Shown in pieces: positions 40,034 through 51,556 of a DNA stretch of 64,000 bases. This stretch comes from Stratiolaelaps scimitus (taxonomy: Eukaryota; Arthropoda; Arachnida; Mesostigmata; Laelapidae), in NCBI GenBank assembly GCA_019614645.1, contig JABWDB010000036.1, forward strand, positions 3,282,001 to 3,346,000, in the 5' to 3' direction. The translations under genes were made by a program, and so were the position numbers. The notes under the pieces are model-generated. The model did no database searches. It was not told the DNA's origin and saw only the letters and a program-made list of their open reading frames with translations. Position 1 is the first letter of the stretch, and each line of letters starts with the position of its first letter.

Positions 40034-41160
40034 GTGAGGTCTGTGATGACGCCCTGGGGGAGAGCAACCTCGGATATAATACACTACCTCAACCTGGATG
40101 AGGGAGTGGATGCGCCAGCAGCAGGCGATAATCAAACCATCAGACCAGGGCACACCGGCGCAGTAGAAGCAATAGACGAAGCGCTCGTGAGCCCGAGCCG
40201 GCGACCAGAAGCCGGCGACCAGTGGTTAAAGTTGTTTTTTCGATGGACGGGTTAAGTGCAAACACAAACAAAGGATATGGCTACGATTAGGTTGGCGAGC
40301 GGACAAGACATCGTATGGTTCACCATGTTGTAATAAAATTCTATCTTAGATCTAACTTTCTAGGCTATTTTCCCCAGACACCATCTTTATGACCTTCCTA
40401 TCCGCGTCCCGTGCGTAAACGACTACTGTGGTCAATGAATTGTTTGTAGAAACCCCCAGCACAGGATACGCAGATACATATACAGGATATTTGCGGTGCC
40501 TTCCTCTCCTCTCTTTTTCAGAAGCTGGCAAGGTGTCCGGTAGATCACATTAGTTGCTGCTACTAATTTCTAAACCTCATTGCAGAGATACTGCCCATAA
40601 AAGTCAATATGGTTCAGGGAGTCGGAGGTTCAAATCTGAGCGGAGCTACATTTTGACACCCTTTGATTCTAATACTGCCACCACCATGCCCCCGCAGGTA
40701 TCATAACCCTACCTAAGCCCTGAAAGATCACCTAGCCGTTAGTTTCGCCCGTTCCTCGTTTCACCGACAACTCGGTAAAAATCGGACGCCATTACTCTCC
40801 AGTCATTACTCTCCATATAATCTCCATTACCCTCGCTGACTTAAATTGCAAACGTCTCGTGAAGCTAAATCTAACGTGAAGTGAACTGGTGAAGCTGATC
40901 TTCAGCCGATGACACGTCACACGAGACCTCCATATTAATGACATCTTTAATTAATGACAAGAAACAAAGACGCATCCTTCATCGTGAATCAATAATCATA
41001 ATTGGTATATAGTCGCGTATGTCAATTTAGGTTGCACTTACCCCCAAACGATCGCGACTATCGTAATTAGGCAGCACACTACTCCCCCACTCCAAAGCAC
41101 GAACTTCCAGCACGGGCGCTTGGGCTGCCGGTATGCGCCAAAACTGTATTCACTTGGTCA
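40034..41160. other. No clear gene; part of LTR-like repeat
   Basis: A 73-codon plus frame at 40,034-40,255 is unrecognised. 40,385-40,620 shares CGTAAACGACTACTG and GATACTGCCCATAAAAGT with 8,030-8,120. The rest shows nothing I can support. Confidence 0.35.
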
Positions 41161-41167
41161 CGGAGAT

Positions 41168-41258
41168 TCGCATTGTCCCTCTTTATTAAAGAGGGACAAT
41201 GCGACAACGGCTGCTCGAGAATGATACTGTATTACAGTATCACTCTCGAGCAGCCGTT
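41168..41258. repeat. Two abutting long palindromes
   Basis: 41,168-41,185 and 41,187-41,204 are perfect 18-bp arms with a single central base. One base later, 41,206-41,231 and 41,233-41,258 form 26-bp arms with one mismatch and a single central base. Together, 91 bases are almost wholly self-complementary. No paralogue occurs in the window. Confidence 0.95.
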
Positions 41259-41269
41259 TTGACGTCTTG

Positions 41270-42830
41270 CCGATGTTGGTCGGTGGCGGGGTCGTGCGTT
41301 AGTAGGAGACTCATTTAGATCGACCGGAGATTCCACCTTCCTGTTACGTGTCGTCTCTGTCGTCCTTTGACTTCCTTGTACTGGCCGCTTCTTCATCTCC
41401 TGTGGCCTATGCCTTCATTTGACTTATTGAGATCTTCATCTCCTGTGGTTTCCGCTCGTTTCCACTGGCTGGTTTTCGCTCGGTTTCCGCTAGTCTCCTG
41501 GGTATGGTTCGTTTAAGGCGGCCATTTTTTAGAACCTACTAGAAACGCTACATGGCGGCTAGTTCGTGACAATTTGTGAGCTTCGTCACCTGGAGTAAGG
41601 AACGATAACAGCTGATAACAATACCTATCTAAATGCGCGTCACAAAACAAGCAAATATTGTGTGGCACTCCCGACCCCACTAGTCAACTTCACGGCGCCA
41701 AACAGACTAGATTCGTAAAAGGTTTTAAAATTAACAACGTCGTCACTCATGTATGACGAGACGTGGCCCTATAGACCGAGAGCGGGCTATTGGTCAACAG
41801 AATTTGTGAGACAGATCCGAAATAGAATAGTATGGAGACATTCTGTTACTGATACCGGTATCGACATTGACGGTGAATAACTTCCACTACGTCAACCGTT
41901 CATTTATGGTAGTCATTTGCTCTAATTTCCTCATGTAAGGTATTAGTTGTAATTGAAAACCCACTTATCGAGTATTTGCAGATCCAACAGTTCCAATCCT
42001 TCGTAACTAAACCAGTTCTTTGACAGTCCAGAGTTGATTGAAACAATCTGTACTTTGTGTAATGAAAGTGGGGAGTCAGCTACAGGCACATTTCCGCCTC
42101 TTTCACTAATTAGCAAGAGAGACAAGGTCTACATTAACATTCTTTTTTGGATTTCACGTTTCTTGACACTCGCGCCACCAGCGGCCGGCAGTACATATTA
42201 TGACTATTGCGGAGAGGCAAGCTAACAAATAAATCATTCTTCAATCTTATCACATGTAAACTGCAGGTATGTATCGTAAATTTGCTTCTCTCAAAAGTTC
42301 GTCGTTCCCAAAAACATTAACAGTCCCTACACAACACTCTCGATTAGCCTGTTCCATGTTGATAAATCTGAACATTTGGGAAAATAGGGTCTAACAGTGA
42401 CTTTTACTGGTTAGGATTCCACTCCTACGAGATTGTTGCCCTACTACGGGAAATGGCCTAGAAACCTCTACAGATATTCATGCGTAGTGTGAGTTTCAAC
42501 AGTGTGTGAGGTACCCTGACAATTTCAATTTACCGCGAGGAAAGAAACGTTTATTTCTTTGTCAGGTCGGTCTTTATACCTGGCTTCGTCACTGGGCGGA
42601 CCCGATGCCTTTTTGTACCTGGTGGGTACGTCGGATGCGTCTAGGGACGTTCGAAAAATCAACGACGCTCCGAAGGTGGGCCAGAAAAAGTGCAGCCCTT
42701 TGATAGAAGATCGCAGGTAAACCCTCCGGGCGTAAACTGTGTTTCGATTCCATGCTCATAGACTGCTGACAGGTCTATGTCATTAACTTGTTCTATTGGT
42801 GACGATATCGGTGCTGCAGATACTGCTGAA
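41270..42830. other. No recognisable gene
   Basis: Short frames at 41,943-42,125 (minus), 42,034-42,225 (plus) and 42,506-42,703 (plus) show no motif. A LINE remnant may extend into the end of this stretch on the minus strand. Confidence 0.35.
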
Positions 42831-43253
42831 GTTACTTGTGTATATTAGCTTAAACGAACCCTTTGCATCGTTATTCTTTCATTATTATCAGTCAATTTTG
42901 TCCAGTCTTCTTTAATAAAAATTTCCTTAAGGCGCTTCGTCGAGCAGCCATAAAACAGTGATTGATCATGTGAGTTAGCTATGGCCTATAAACCTTCATA
43001 CAGGCGGTCCATGTGGGTAAAGATATGACCCGTCTTGTGGTGCACACGATATGACACAAGTGAGCCCACGAGCGCACTCATATACGTATGCCAAATGTTG
43101 CACAGCTCATCAACTGATTGCGCGCCAGCAAATGTGTGGTTCCAATCTATAGTTAAGAAGTATTGAGTGGTCTTAATCGACGCTTTCAGTATATAAAAGG
43201 TCTGTATTGAATAGCTTTCACTTCTGTAGTAATCACAACAAAACAAATACCTA

Positions 43254-43370
43254 ATAATTGTTTTTCGAGCTGACCCTCAGCTGTTCCCCTATCTGACAGG
43301 CCTCAGCTCATAACCTTTAGGTATTACTATGAGGCCCTGTCGGGGCCACCTTTGCTTACGAGTGGAAGAG
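43254..43370 (-). mobile_element. Short retroposon with 14-bp target duplication (reference copy)
   Basis: 117 bases flanked by AAAACAAATACCTA at 43,240-43,253 and 43,371-43,384. On the minus strand it runs from CTCTTCCACTCG through GGTGGCCCCGACAGG to AGCTGAGGGTCAGCTCG and an A-rich end. Since both boundaries are fixed, this defines the family. No convincing pol III boxes are visible, so it may be 5'-truncated or driven otherwise. Confidence 0.85.
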
Positions 43371-44001
43371 AAAACAAATACCTACGGAGTAATAGGAGGA
43401 ACTATATTTCCTAGTATCGCCTGATATAAATATGCTGCTTATGTTTTAAAGAGTGCAATAACGTTATCTACGTTGGATATTCGAAGTTCTGTTCAAGTTA
43501 TCAACAATAGAACCGCCTAACATAACTGAGTGCCATTTACTCCACAATATTTTCCAGCCGGCGGATATTACTTGAAAACGGAAACTTTCGCATCTGGGCT
43601 GATTTCTAGTTGTTTAGTGCGATATTTAGTGGCAAAATCACTAGAAAACCCTATGAAATAACTGTATGATGTCTGCACTCCGTTCACGCAGAGGTGGTAT
43701 ATGAATTGGAACAAATTGTACACGTAGCTGGTCCGAGTGCAAAGATTCTGGACACCCCATTAAGTTACTCCTTCACAAAATTTCATCCGAGCATAGTACC
43801 GGGTCGATTCGAGATCCACAACTGGGTCGCGTGCAGCATTGTACGAGCTGCTGTAGAATGTTCAGGACGCAGAACTCCATAAAGACTCTTTCTCTTGGCT
43901 CAAGTGTTGCCTGAGTATCCACCTTCAATACATATAAATATTGCTACAGATGATAGTTATGAACATAACACGAATAATTTTCTACCATTGCTCAGGTTGA
44001 G

Positions 44002-44040
44002 CCAGAACTTTATGGTATTGATCTGGCCATAAAGTTCTGG
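44002..44040. repeat. Perfect hairpin, 14-bp arms
   Basis: CCAGAACTTTATGG and its exact reverse complement surround 11 bases. It lies inside the LINE endonuclease remnant just downstream of its GDFN-type motif, so it postdates the LINE insertion. Confidence 0.92.
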
Positions 44041-44739
44041 ATTTCTTTACCATAAAGAGTAAAATAAACACCCTTTCCCAATCGGTATGGGGACAGTTCG
44101 TGTCTCTTACTATCACTAACGGTTCACCGGTTACCACATACTCCTTCCCAGATATTCTGCGAAAGTTGCCTTTGCGTTTGATTTCCTTCAATATTATCGG
44201 TTCTAGGGTTGTATACAAACACCAGCCTGTTCATTATATTATCTCCGTTTATATCACAGTACAGATCCTCTCTAATGGTCTATTTTAGTATGTAAGATGT
44301 CTACCTGAACACAAGTGAAGGTTTCTTCATAAGTACTAAAATAAGACCTGTTCGGAAGATCGAGTAGGTATTTCCTTTTGAATAGTGACTTTTTCACTTA
44401 GCCATATTTCGACCGTGTTATGGGTTTTTGCGAATGCTTTGAGCTGATCAACTGCACCTGGCTTTGTTGAAAATTGTGCGTTTATGTAGAAGCATTGAAG
44501 GTCATTATTTACATTTACGTGGCCTAATCGATTTCGATTATATTGTATGTCGTTCTTGTTTTGGCTTATCGTATTCCAGTCAGACGTCACAAACGTCTGA
44601 ATCCTTGGGTAATCTCAGATTTCCCCAATATTCTTCGAATCTAATTTCGTCCTCCCATTTCTCCGAGTTCGAAATCTGGAAGTGTTCTGCTGTGACCGCT
44701 TACCAGAATTACGAGCCTTGTTCTGAGCCTGCAAACGTG

Positions 44740-44894
44740 TTTAACATGATGATGACCGTTCTAACCTATATCAAATATCTGCCTTAAGTCAACTGTTAAG
44801 TCTACTTCTCGACGAATAATACCAAAGAATTAAGTATTCACAATAAATCCTACTATCTGCGGTAGCAACACTCCAGTGAAGTTCTGGAGTGTTG
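44740..44894. repeat. Copy of the 3' flank of the 46 kb gene, with a new hairpin
   Basis: Parallels 45,786-45,975 (ATGACCGTTCTAACC, CTTAAG.CAACTGTTAAGTC, GCTGCGGTAGCAA.ACTCCA). In this copy CAACACTCCAG (44,866-44,876) pairs with CTGGAGTGTTG (44,884-44,894). In the other copy the right arm is absent. Confidence 0.7.
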
Positions 44895-45120
44895 AATTCT
44901 GGACCGGCTATCGCTTAGCGCATTCCTTCAGTAAGGGCGGTAAGATGTATACAAACCCAGCTACGAGCACCACACGTCATCCTAGTCTGACGGAGATGAC
45001 GTGTTTAGCTGACTCTCAGCTGCCTCCGTTCTCTCGTCCCCGTCTCGTTTTTCCGCCCAACTCCGTCGGCTAAGTATAAACGTCCATAATAGCGGTATAG
45101 GCTGGCACGAGTCCTTCCGA
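44890..45120 (+). repeat. LTR-like repeat, second copy of 7.85-8.1 kb
   Basis: Shares GGCTATCGCTTAGCGCATTC, AGCTGACTCTCAGCT and the TATAAACG box. Starts abruptly after the hairpin at 44,894. Confidence 0.5.
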
Positions 45121-45785
45121 GTTTTCGACGCTCAGTTTCCTTGAAATTCAGATGGCGCTGTAATCTAAGGCTTCAGGGAACGTCGGTGTCACGGGAGTCT
45201 CTAGTAAATGGCTGAGGTTAGGGTCGTCGGCCTAGCTCACCCGCTGACCCGCCTGATCAATCGATCTCTGAGGACTGGCAGCTTTCTACGTAACACATAG
45301 GACGCCAGAGTTACCTCGTCGATCTAGATCCATTGAATTGGCCCTGGCGCATCTTTGTCGGGAAGCGACAGTTTGTTATTATTTTCTACAATGTAAGATT
45401 TCTTTAAAGTAAGATTTCCAGTAACCGAGCCACTGGAGAATATTGATGGGTATTTATTTACAATTGTTAAATTGACCAGTCTACAATAATGGGAAGACAG
45501 TATGATTCCGGCCCTGTGATGTCGCCTAATCTAGCGGTTTCTATTTTGCCAACTTGCAATTTCGTTTTCTTAAATTCACCGTTTCTAAGTATAGTAATGG
45601 TCTATCATAATAGTACCACAAACCCATCTATATTATGCTCGATCGTTAAATTCGAACACTCGGACGCTAACAATTTTGCCAGCATGACTTCGGCATTTTA
45701 ACCTTCAACTTATTACTTTCGTTATTATCATAAATAACGGTACATATTTATACCATATAAACGTTCATATAAACGTGTTTACGGG
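45120..45785. other. No recognisable gene
   Basis: Mixed AT-rich sequence. A 70-codon plus frame at 45,489-45,701 has no motif. Confidence 0.35.
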
Positions 45786-45973
45786 GTATGACCGTTCTAA
45801 CCAATATTAGATTGTTAGATTAAACCTGGCCTTTGTAATTATTGGATCTAGATTGTAATCATTAAACCTGGCCTTAAGACAACTGTTAAGTCAATTTTCC
45901 GACGACTAACATCAAATAATCAAGTGTTCATCTATATATCCTATTAGCTGCGGTAGCAATACTCCAATGAGCT

Positions 45974-47583
45974 TCAATTGGGGATCATTTCCAGGCACTG
46001 GGTGATAAGTTGTTGTGCTGCTTGGGCGATCTTCGTAGAGTTGGCCGGAAATCTTTGGGTCTTATTGACATGGGGGATCTCTGATCCGTGTGAAAATTGA
46101 CGACGCATGGCGGCTCGTAGAGTAAAATACACCACAGCTTTGTCCTCGCTGGCGACTAAGTCCTTTTCTTCTTTACAAGGCTCGGGAAGAAATGCAAGAA
46201 ACCCCAAAAATAGACGGAGTCTGCAATAATAACAAAGTCATTAAAAGAACGTCGTCATTTAAATGCAGCCCATAACGACAGGGGTCAGTGAACGGATGTA
46301 GATTTTTTTCACACAACAAACCGCTGTACTCGAACCGATAAACGGAACTTCCCATTAACACATAATTTAATGGTAGACGTGAGGATTAGTCCTAATCTTT
46401 TTTCTTGACGAAACTCTGGTAATTTTTCTAAACGACAGGATGAGATACTAAAATTTGCGCTACTATGGTTGATTCAAACCTCAGCCGACCCTAATCATTT
46501 TGACTCAACAGACCTCGGCTAATCGCACGCATTCGGAAATGCTCAAGTCAAATCAGGCGTCTAGGTAAAGGTGCAATCATCATCGGCTACATGCATACCC
46601 TTTCATCTTTAGCTAACGTTATTCTTGCCCACCACTGGCTACCCATTGAACAGATGGCATCGTTAATGCCTTATTGGTCGCGTCCACTTACTCACAGTCG
46701 ATGCTTGGAACGTCGTCTTCCTCGTTACAGATCGCCTTTTTAACAGATACAGCATTAGCCAATATTAATGCAAAGCCACTAATTCTTTTAGGCTTAGTTC
46801 GCTCGTTTTTTACCCACCCAAGTGCATCAGAGAGTGCCATGGGTATGATTGTGTTGCTTCTGTTAACATCGTTGACGTTTTGTTCAATGTCACAAAGAGC
46901 TCTACTACGGCTGAACACGTCGTTATCGAGCTTCCTCGCCTCATTTACATAACTCGTCTGCGAGATGAGATTCGATACGAACGAGGGCGAATATATGAAA
47001 CTGACGGACTTCGTTGAGAGTTGAGCCACCCCTTGAAGTCGACCTATGGACTCGCACCACGTTGCATTGACAGTGAGGTTCGTGATGAGTAGGGCCCTCG
47101 AAAGTGAACAATATACTTTGCCTTCTTCAGCCCAAGCTTCTATATTTTTACCGATGATCCTTGGGCATTTGTTAAAAGTCTTGCAAAAACCCTGGTAGAC
47201 CAGGTAAGCGACTCGTAAAAACCGGTCTTCATAAACCCAAGCATTCATCTTCTGTTTAGCCCTCTTTATAAGATCTTGTACGATATTTGAGTTAGCAGTA
47301 TACAACGATTTCAGTATGTTTTGGACTTCGTCATCTGCTAGTGCTACCATGAACTCTGATACCCTTTCAAAAGCGTCATTCTTTGTGGAGACCTTGTGCT
47401 CCTCTCCCAGAACCCCGTAAGCGAGCATTAACGGATAGAGTAGCCTCGGTAGATTTGGAAATCTTCTTAGATTAAGCTGTATCCAGGTCCAAGAGCCACG
47501 ATTTTTTTCTGCTGTATACGGGTAGCCGATCTCACTCCCGTTAAGAATTTCCACCAGCTTTCTCATAACATCACCACAGTTAG
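45974..47583 (-). CDS. Spliced host gene, 3' two exons, unrecognised protein
   Basis: Exon A (46,692-47,583) follows TTTTTATTTCAG and ends in GA before GTAAGT. Exon B (45,974-46,220) follows TTATTATTGCAG and ends at TGA. The phases agree (GA + A makes one Glu codon). Exon A is open for 297 codons, and B adds 81 residues. Exon A starts in phase 1, so at least one 5' exon is missing. The protein is mainly helical-looking, with at least eight cysteines (GFCKTFNKC, VYCSLSR, TWCES) and possible N-glycosylation sites (NGS, NLT, NAT), suggesting a secreted or surface protein. Two intact frames with matching splice sites in decayed surroundings argue for a live gene. A transposon or virus-derived ORF with introns is the alternative. 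Confidence 0.7.
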
Positions 47584-49800
47584 CTGAAATAAAAATCAAT
47601 GAATGATATCTGATTAGAGAAACCTTTCGTTCATGCTAATACAGGTGTCCTGATAAGAAAGCTCGTTGTATTAATGAATCAGACTTTTCGATTTTCTGCT
47701 ATTTGAATGGTGACGCACTAGGGGATACTCGACCGGAATGGAACTAATTAACGATCCATAATAACTTCCTGGCGCAGCAGATAATATAGGCTGACAAGTT
47801 CGTCAAGGCATTGTGGGTATGCTGACGTGTGGAATCTGTAGAATATACTAAGAGGCCATCAGAGGTATCCAGCTGGTCTCACGTAAATACTGACAACAAT
47901 GTCAGAAGCACCAGAAACATGCGGAAACTTTTGACAAACGGAGAGACCCAAAGAAACTCACGCTTATCTGGCACGATAAGCACAGTGAAGCATCAACAAT
48001 GCTTTAGGAATATACTAGCATTCATGGAAAACCTTGGAGGTACCATCGAATCGCACCCAAACAAAGCTCAAGTATAATAAACCGCCGAGCTGCCGACGAC
48101 CTATCAGATTCAGATTTTAGCGTCTGTAGATATGGTCGCACTTTCTATTGCTTTGCCCTTTTGTTACTGCCGTTTTCCAGCTCACATAGTGGATCGTTGT
48201 GTAACAGTCAGCTACTTCGTCCCTTGATCGTGTAGTACCAGTCTGTGCTACTGTTTCGTCTCTTCTGATTGGGTTGGCACCTTGCCCCTGTACCGACCTG
48301 TACCAACCACTGTTGTTCGATCATCGACGAATCATCCTCGTTCTTCTTCTACCTCTTTATCACAGCCAATGGTGCGAAAAATGGCCACTAGGTACATCCG
48401 CCATTGATAACATTGGACGTTGTTCGTTTGGTTGCGATTGTCTTGGACATTTAAAATGCTACAATGATGCTGCATTGCAGGTGACTCGTTGATCTGCTTA
48501 ACCTACAAGATAAAGACTCCCTCTGGTTCTCATTCTCTTGTATCTAAGCGCATTGCTGACTTAACCAATCTTGCTGTGGATCGGAGAAGAACTCGCATCG
48601 CTTAAAGTGGAATTATTTGGCTACCAAAGTGAGCCTTGTTTCGCCTCGGGCGGACATCGCTGCCCTCAAATCTGAGTTTCAACATTCGATGATATTCGAA
48701 TTTGGTTCCACTGGACGGTCGCGATCTACGAATGGCGCCTTGGGACGTGGAGCCGTCTTCCCCCGAACTGCATTCGTATCGAGTGCTCCACACACTGTTA
48801 ACCAACATTGTCGGTTCCGCTTGCTGGAGCGTGAACGGGGCGAGGGCCGACACGATAGTTGCCCTCCTGTGGTTGGTACTGTCGCTGGCGCAAACATTCC
48901 CTGTGATTGCTCCTACGTTTAGGAACAGAGCACTCGTCTCAAGATTAACCCCCGGTAAATGCAGTCACACAATTGTACTCTGTATGGCAGCTGAAAACTC
49001 AACATGGATGGTACTCGTCGTTTGGATTCCTTGTCAGTGAAGAGGATGAACCAACACTGCTCGATCCTGCATTCTGGCGGGGCGAGCACCATCATCAGAC
49101 ACTTGATGGCTCGCCTTCCTTAAGAAAACTTTCTCTCCTAATTCGATGTCTCCTAATTCAATGGGCCGCCGGATCAGCCGAGTGGTCGAGTTGTCGACCC
49201 GCCAAATCACACGACCATTCCAAACGGTCTGAGTTTGCAGAGAATCGCTCCTAGTCACTCGGGTGCATGTAGCTTAACGAAAGATCCGTTGCCAAGTGAA
49301 ATGCTCTCGACGTTCCTCTGTCATACTGCGTCAAGCGAAATATAGATCTTCTCTTCACTCGCGAAGCCTGACTTGTCGCGCTAACGTGGATTGTCATTCG
49401 ACAATCATTATCGTCGTGTTCATCTTCATCGTTCTTCCCGGGGTATATACAATAGTGTGTATATATAGGAGAATACTCATTTAAACGTTATGGAAGTACA
49501 TCACGATTTCTTTGGTGAACATGTTGTGCTTGACATTATGTGCTGTCTTAGTAGTGTAAGTTTCGTGTAGTAGTATGCTGTTAAGCCTCCAACTCCGGTT
49601 GCTTCTAGGGGACTTCGGCGATCTGCCTCCGATTGTCTGGGCCACCCCCGTCATCAACGGGAATTGGTTTATTAACTGCTCTGATGACAATGATCTGACA
49701 TAATCAGTCTCTTTCCCGACTCACTCTGCTGGCTGCGTGCTTAACCCAATGATTACCACTGATCCTGATTATATGGAAAATATTAGCCAGGCCCACTTAT
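47584..49800. other. No clear gene; possible upstream exon region
   Basis: The missing 5' exon of the 46-47 kb minus-strand gene should lie here or beyond. I found one GTGAGT donor (minus, at about 47,955-47,960), but no open ATG frame in the needed phase before it. Frames at 48,617-49,040 (plus, up to 112 codons) overlap each other and show no motif. Confidence 0.35.
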
Positions 49801-49859
49801 CACAGTGGTTCCTGCTTGGACATATTACTTTACATTCCTAACGTTCTTCTTATCGAAAC

Positions 49860-50645
49860 CAAGCTAATATACAGGACAATGGAGTTAGCATCGCCGCTCA
49901 CCTTGATGCCCTTGATTAAGTTGCATTCATTCTCGAATGTTGTGACCTTTACGCCATGTACACTAAATGCGTTCACTGCTGACACTATCTTATTTATCAG
50001 ATCACTCTCAGGCCCGACTCGTGCCGCTGTATACGCAAAATCAGAGACTACATCGCTCGCTTGAAAAATCTTTAACCAACAATAGGCTCAAAGGACCTGA
50101 GCCCCTCCCAGTTCTCAATCTGACTCCGTCAAAGTGTCCACTACGGAGGGAAACTCAAACCTTCTTGGTGTACATTTCTCTGCAGTATTGCCTGCAGCAT
50201 CCTTGAGAAGATCCTTGTTTCTAGTTTCTATTTCCACTTAGTCATGAACAATCTCCTTGATCCTGTATAACATGGGTTTAATGTCCATAGTTCAACTTCC
50301 ACACAGCTACTGAAGGTGACCCAGAACTGGGCCACGTATATAAACTGTAGAAATGAGTTTCTCTGCATATATTTTGATCAAAGGAGTGCCTTTGACAGAG
50401 ACGACCATCACCTATTGATTTAGGAAAATGACTCCTTTGGGGAGTCACGGAAATACTCGAATCAAATCGTATTTGGCTGATCGTGTATATAAGGTCTATG
50501 TACTCTCAGTCGATCCCATACTTTCGGGTGTCTCTCGGCGTGGTTGTGCTTCTTATTTATTGCATACAATCACTCTTCTGGATATTAATCGTTATTTGCC
50601 TTCTGGTGTCAAATACCTGGAATATGCTGATGGGCGCAGATAGGC
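49860..50645 (+). pseudogene. CR1-like LINE reverse transcriptase fragment
   Basis: Translated in order are LHSFSNVVTFTPCTLNAFTA (pre-RT), ILVSSFYFHLVMNNLLDPV then a stop then HGF, STSTQLLKVTQNWATY, CIYFDQRSAFDRDDHHLLI (RT motif A; D in YFD), RIKSYLADRVYKVYV, LSGVSRRG (the GVPQG box, degraded) and VKYLEYADGR (the YADD box, second D changed to G). Several stops and the lost catalytic residue make it inactive. Confidence 0.85.
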
Positions 50646-50649
50646 GTTT

Positions 50650-51540
50650 CTGAAAGTTAGTGATGTGCCGCCCCCCGTTGTAATGACGCGGCCCTAACTA
50701 CCCTTGAATATACAAAAGGTGGACACTCTTGGGACGGAGGGGATAGCAAGTCGGGTCGATCGAGGATAATTTAAGACAGACAATCCCGCACTAGCAATGT
50801 CGAGAGATGTGAACTGACCGGGTGGTGGACACAAAGTGAGTTGAAGTCTACTGTGAGAATCCCATCCTACCGGCCTTTTATATATTCATAATCTGACGAA
50901 CCGCTCATCGTCACACCCCTATTATGAAAATAAATATAAGAACCATCGAACCGAGCTTGAAATTAATTAACCGAATCAAGCGGCGCAGTGCAAACAAACT
51001 ATTAGATTAAATATCGAGACACAATCTTGCAGGGTATACAGATAGTCATGGATATGGAACGAGGCCCTCACTAGTGAGAAATTGCAAATCAGTGCTATTG
51101 TGTTAGAGCGACACACGTGTGAACCCCCCGCCCGTCAACTCATCGTGAAGAATGAGCCCTGCGCCGACTGGGCGAGGCCTTCCTCAGCAAGAACAAGATG
51201 CCCAACAGCCTCCGGCCCAGGTGCCGAGGCTCAGCATCTTGCGTGGACTTTGAACGACAAGCCGCAACGTATGCTACAGACTCGAGGTCCAAGCGCAGCA
51301 AGACGAAGCTGTCCTGCTCGCTGACCGTCGATGTAGATACACCCTCATGAGGGAGGGTGTACCTACAGTAATAATCTAGGGTCCCTGCTTTTAGCACTGG
51401 CGCGTGCAGGAGGATTGCATAGTAAACAATCCCGGTGACTAAAGCCGGCAATCCAATAAACTATGTCAAATATGCTATTGAACCAGAGGAAGCTGACACG
51501 TTCAAATTTACTGTGCTTCATCCGTAGGCATGCGATATGT
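50650..51540. other. No recognised gene; a coding-like GC-rich stretch
   Basis: 51,082-51,451 is open on both strands (80 codons plus, 103 codons minus) and richer in GC, but I see no motif. A 9-bp hairpin at about 51,338-51,361 (TACACCCTC and complement) lies in it. Further 3' exons of the peptide gene at 51.6-52.6 kb would be expected here. Confidence 0.35.
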
Positions 51541-51556
51541 AAACCTGTTTGCTTAC

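Larger units (their letters stand above)
42840..44590 (-). pseudogene. CR1-like LINE fragment: endonuclease to pre-RT region
   Basis: From high to low coordinates the minus strand shows DLQCFYINAQFSTKPGAVDQ (44,336-44,590; the opening strand of an apurinic-type endonuclease), LVIVRDTNCPHTDWERV (43,982-44,218; the GDFN-type endonuclease motif, with G to R), and then FLTIDWNHTFAGAQSVDELC (42,986-43,246; the segment between endonuclease and RT). The order fits a CR1/L2-like LINE. It is truncated before RT, and a short retroposon is inserted at 43,254-43,370. Confidence 0.75.

Noticed and set aside
46688..47599. Single-exon reading of the 303-codon ORF, possibly as an endogenous viral nucleoprotein-like gene
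   Set aside because: The frame starts at a TTG inside a splice-acceptor tract and its stop lies inside a GTAAGT donor. A phase-matched downstream exon exists, so a spliced host gene is more economical. I saw no decisive viral motif.
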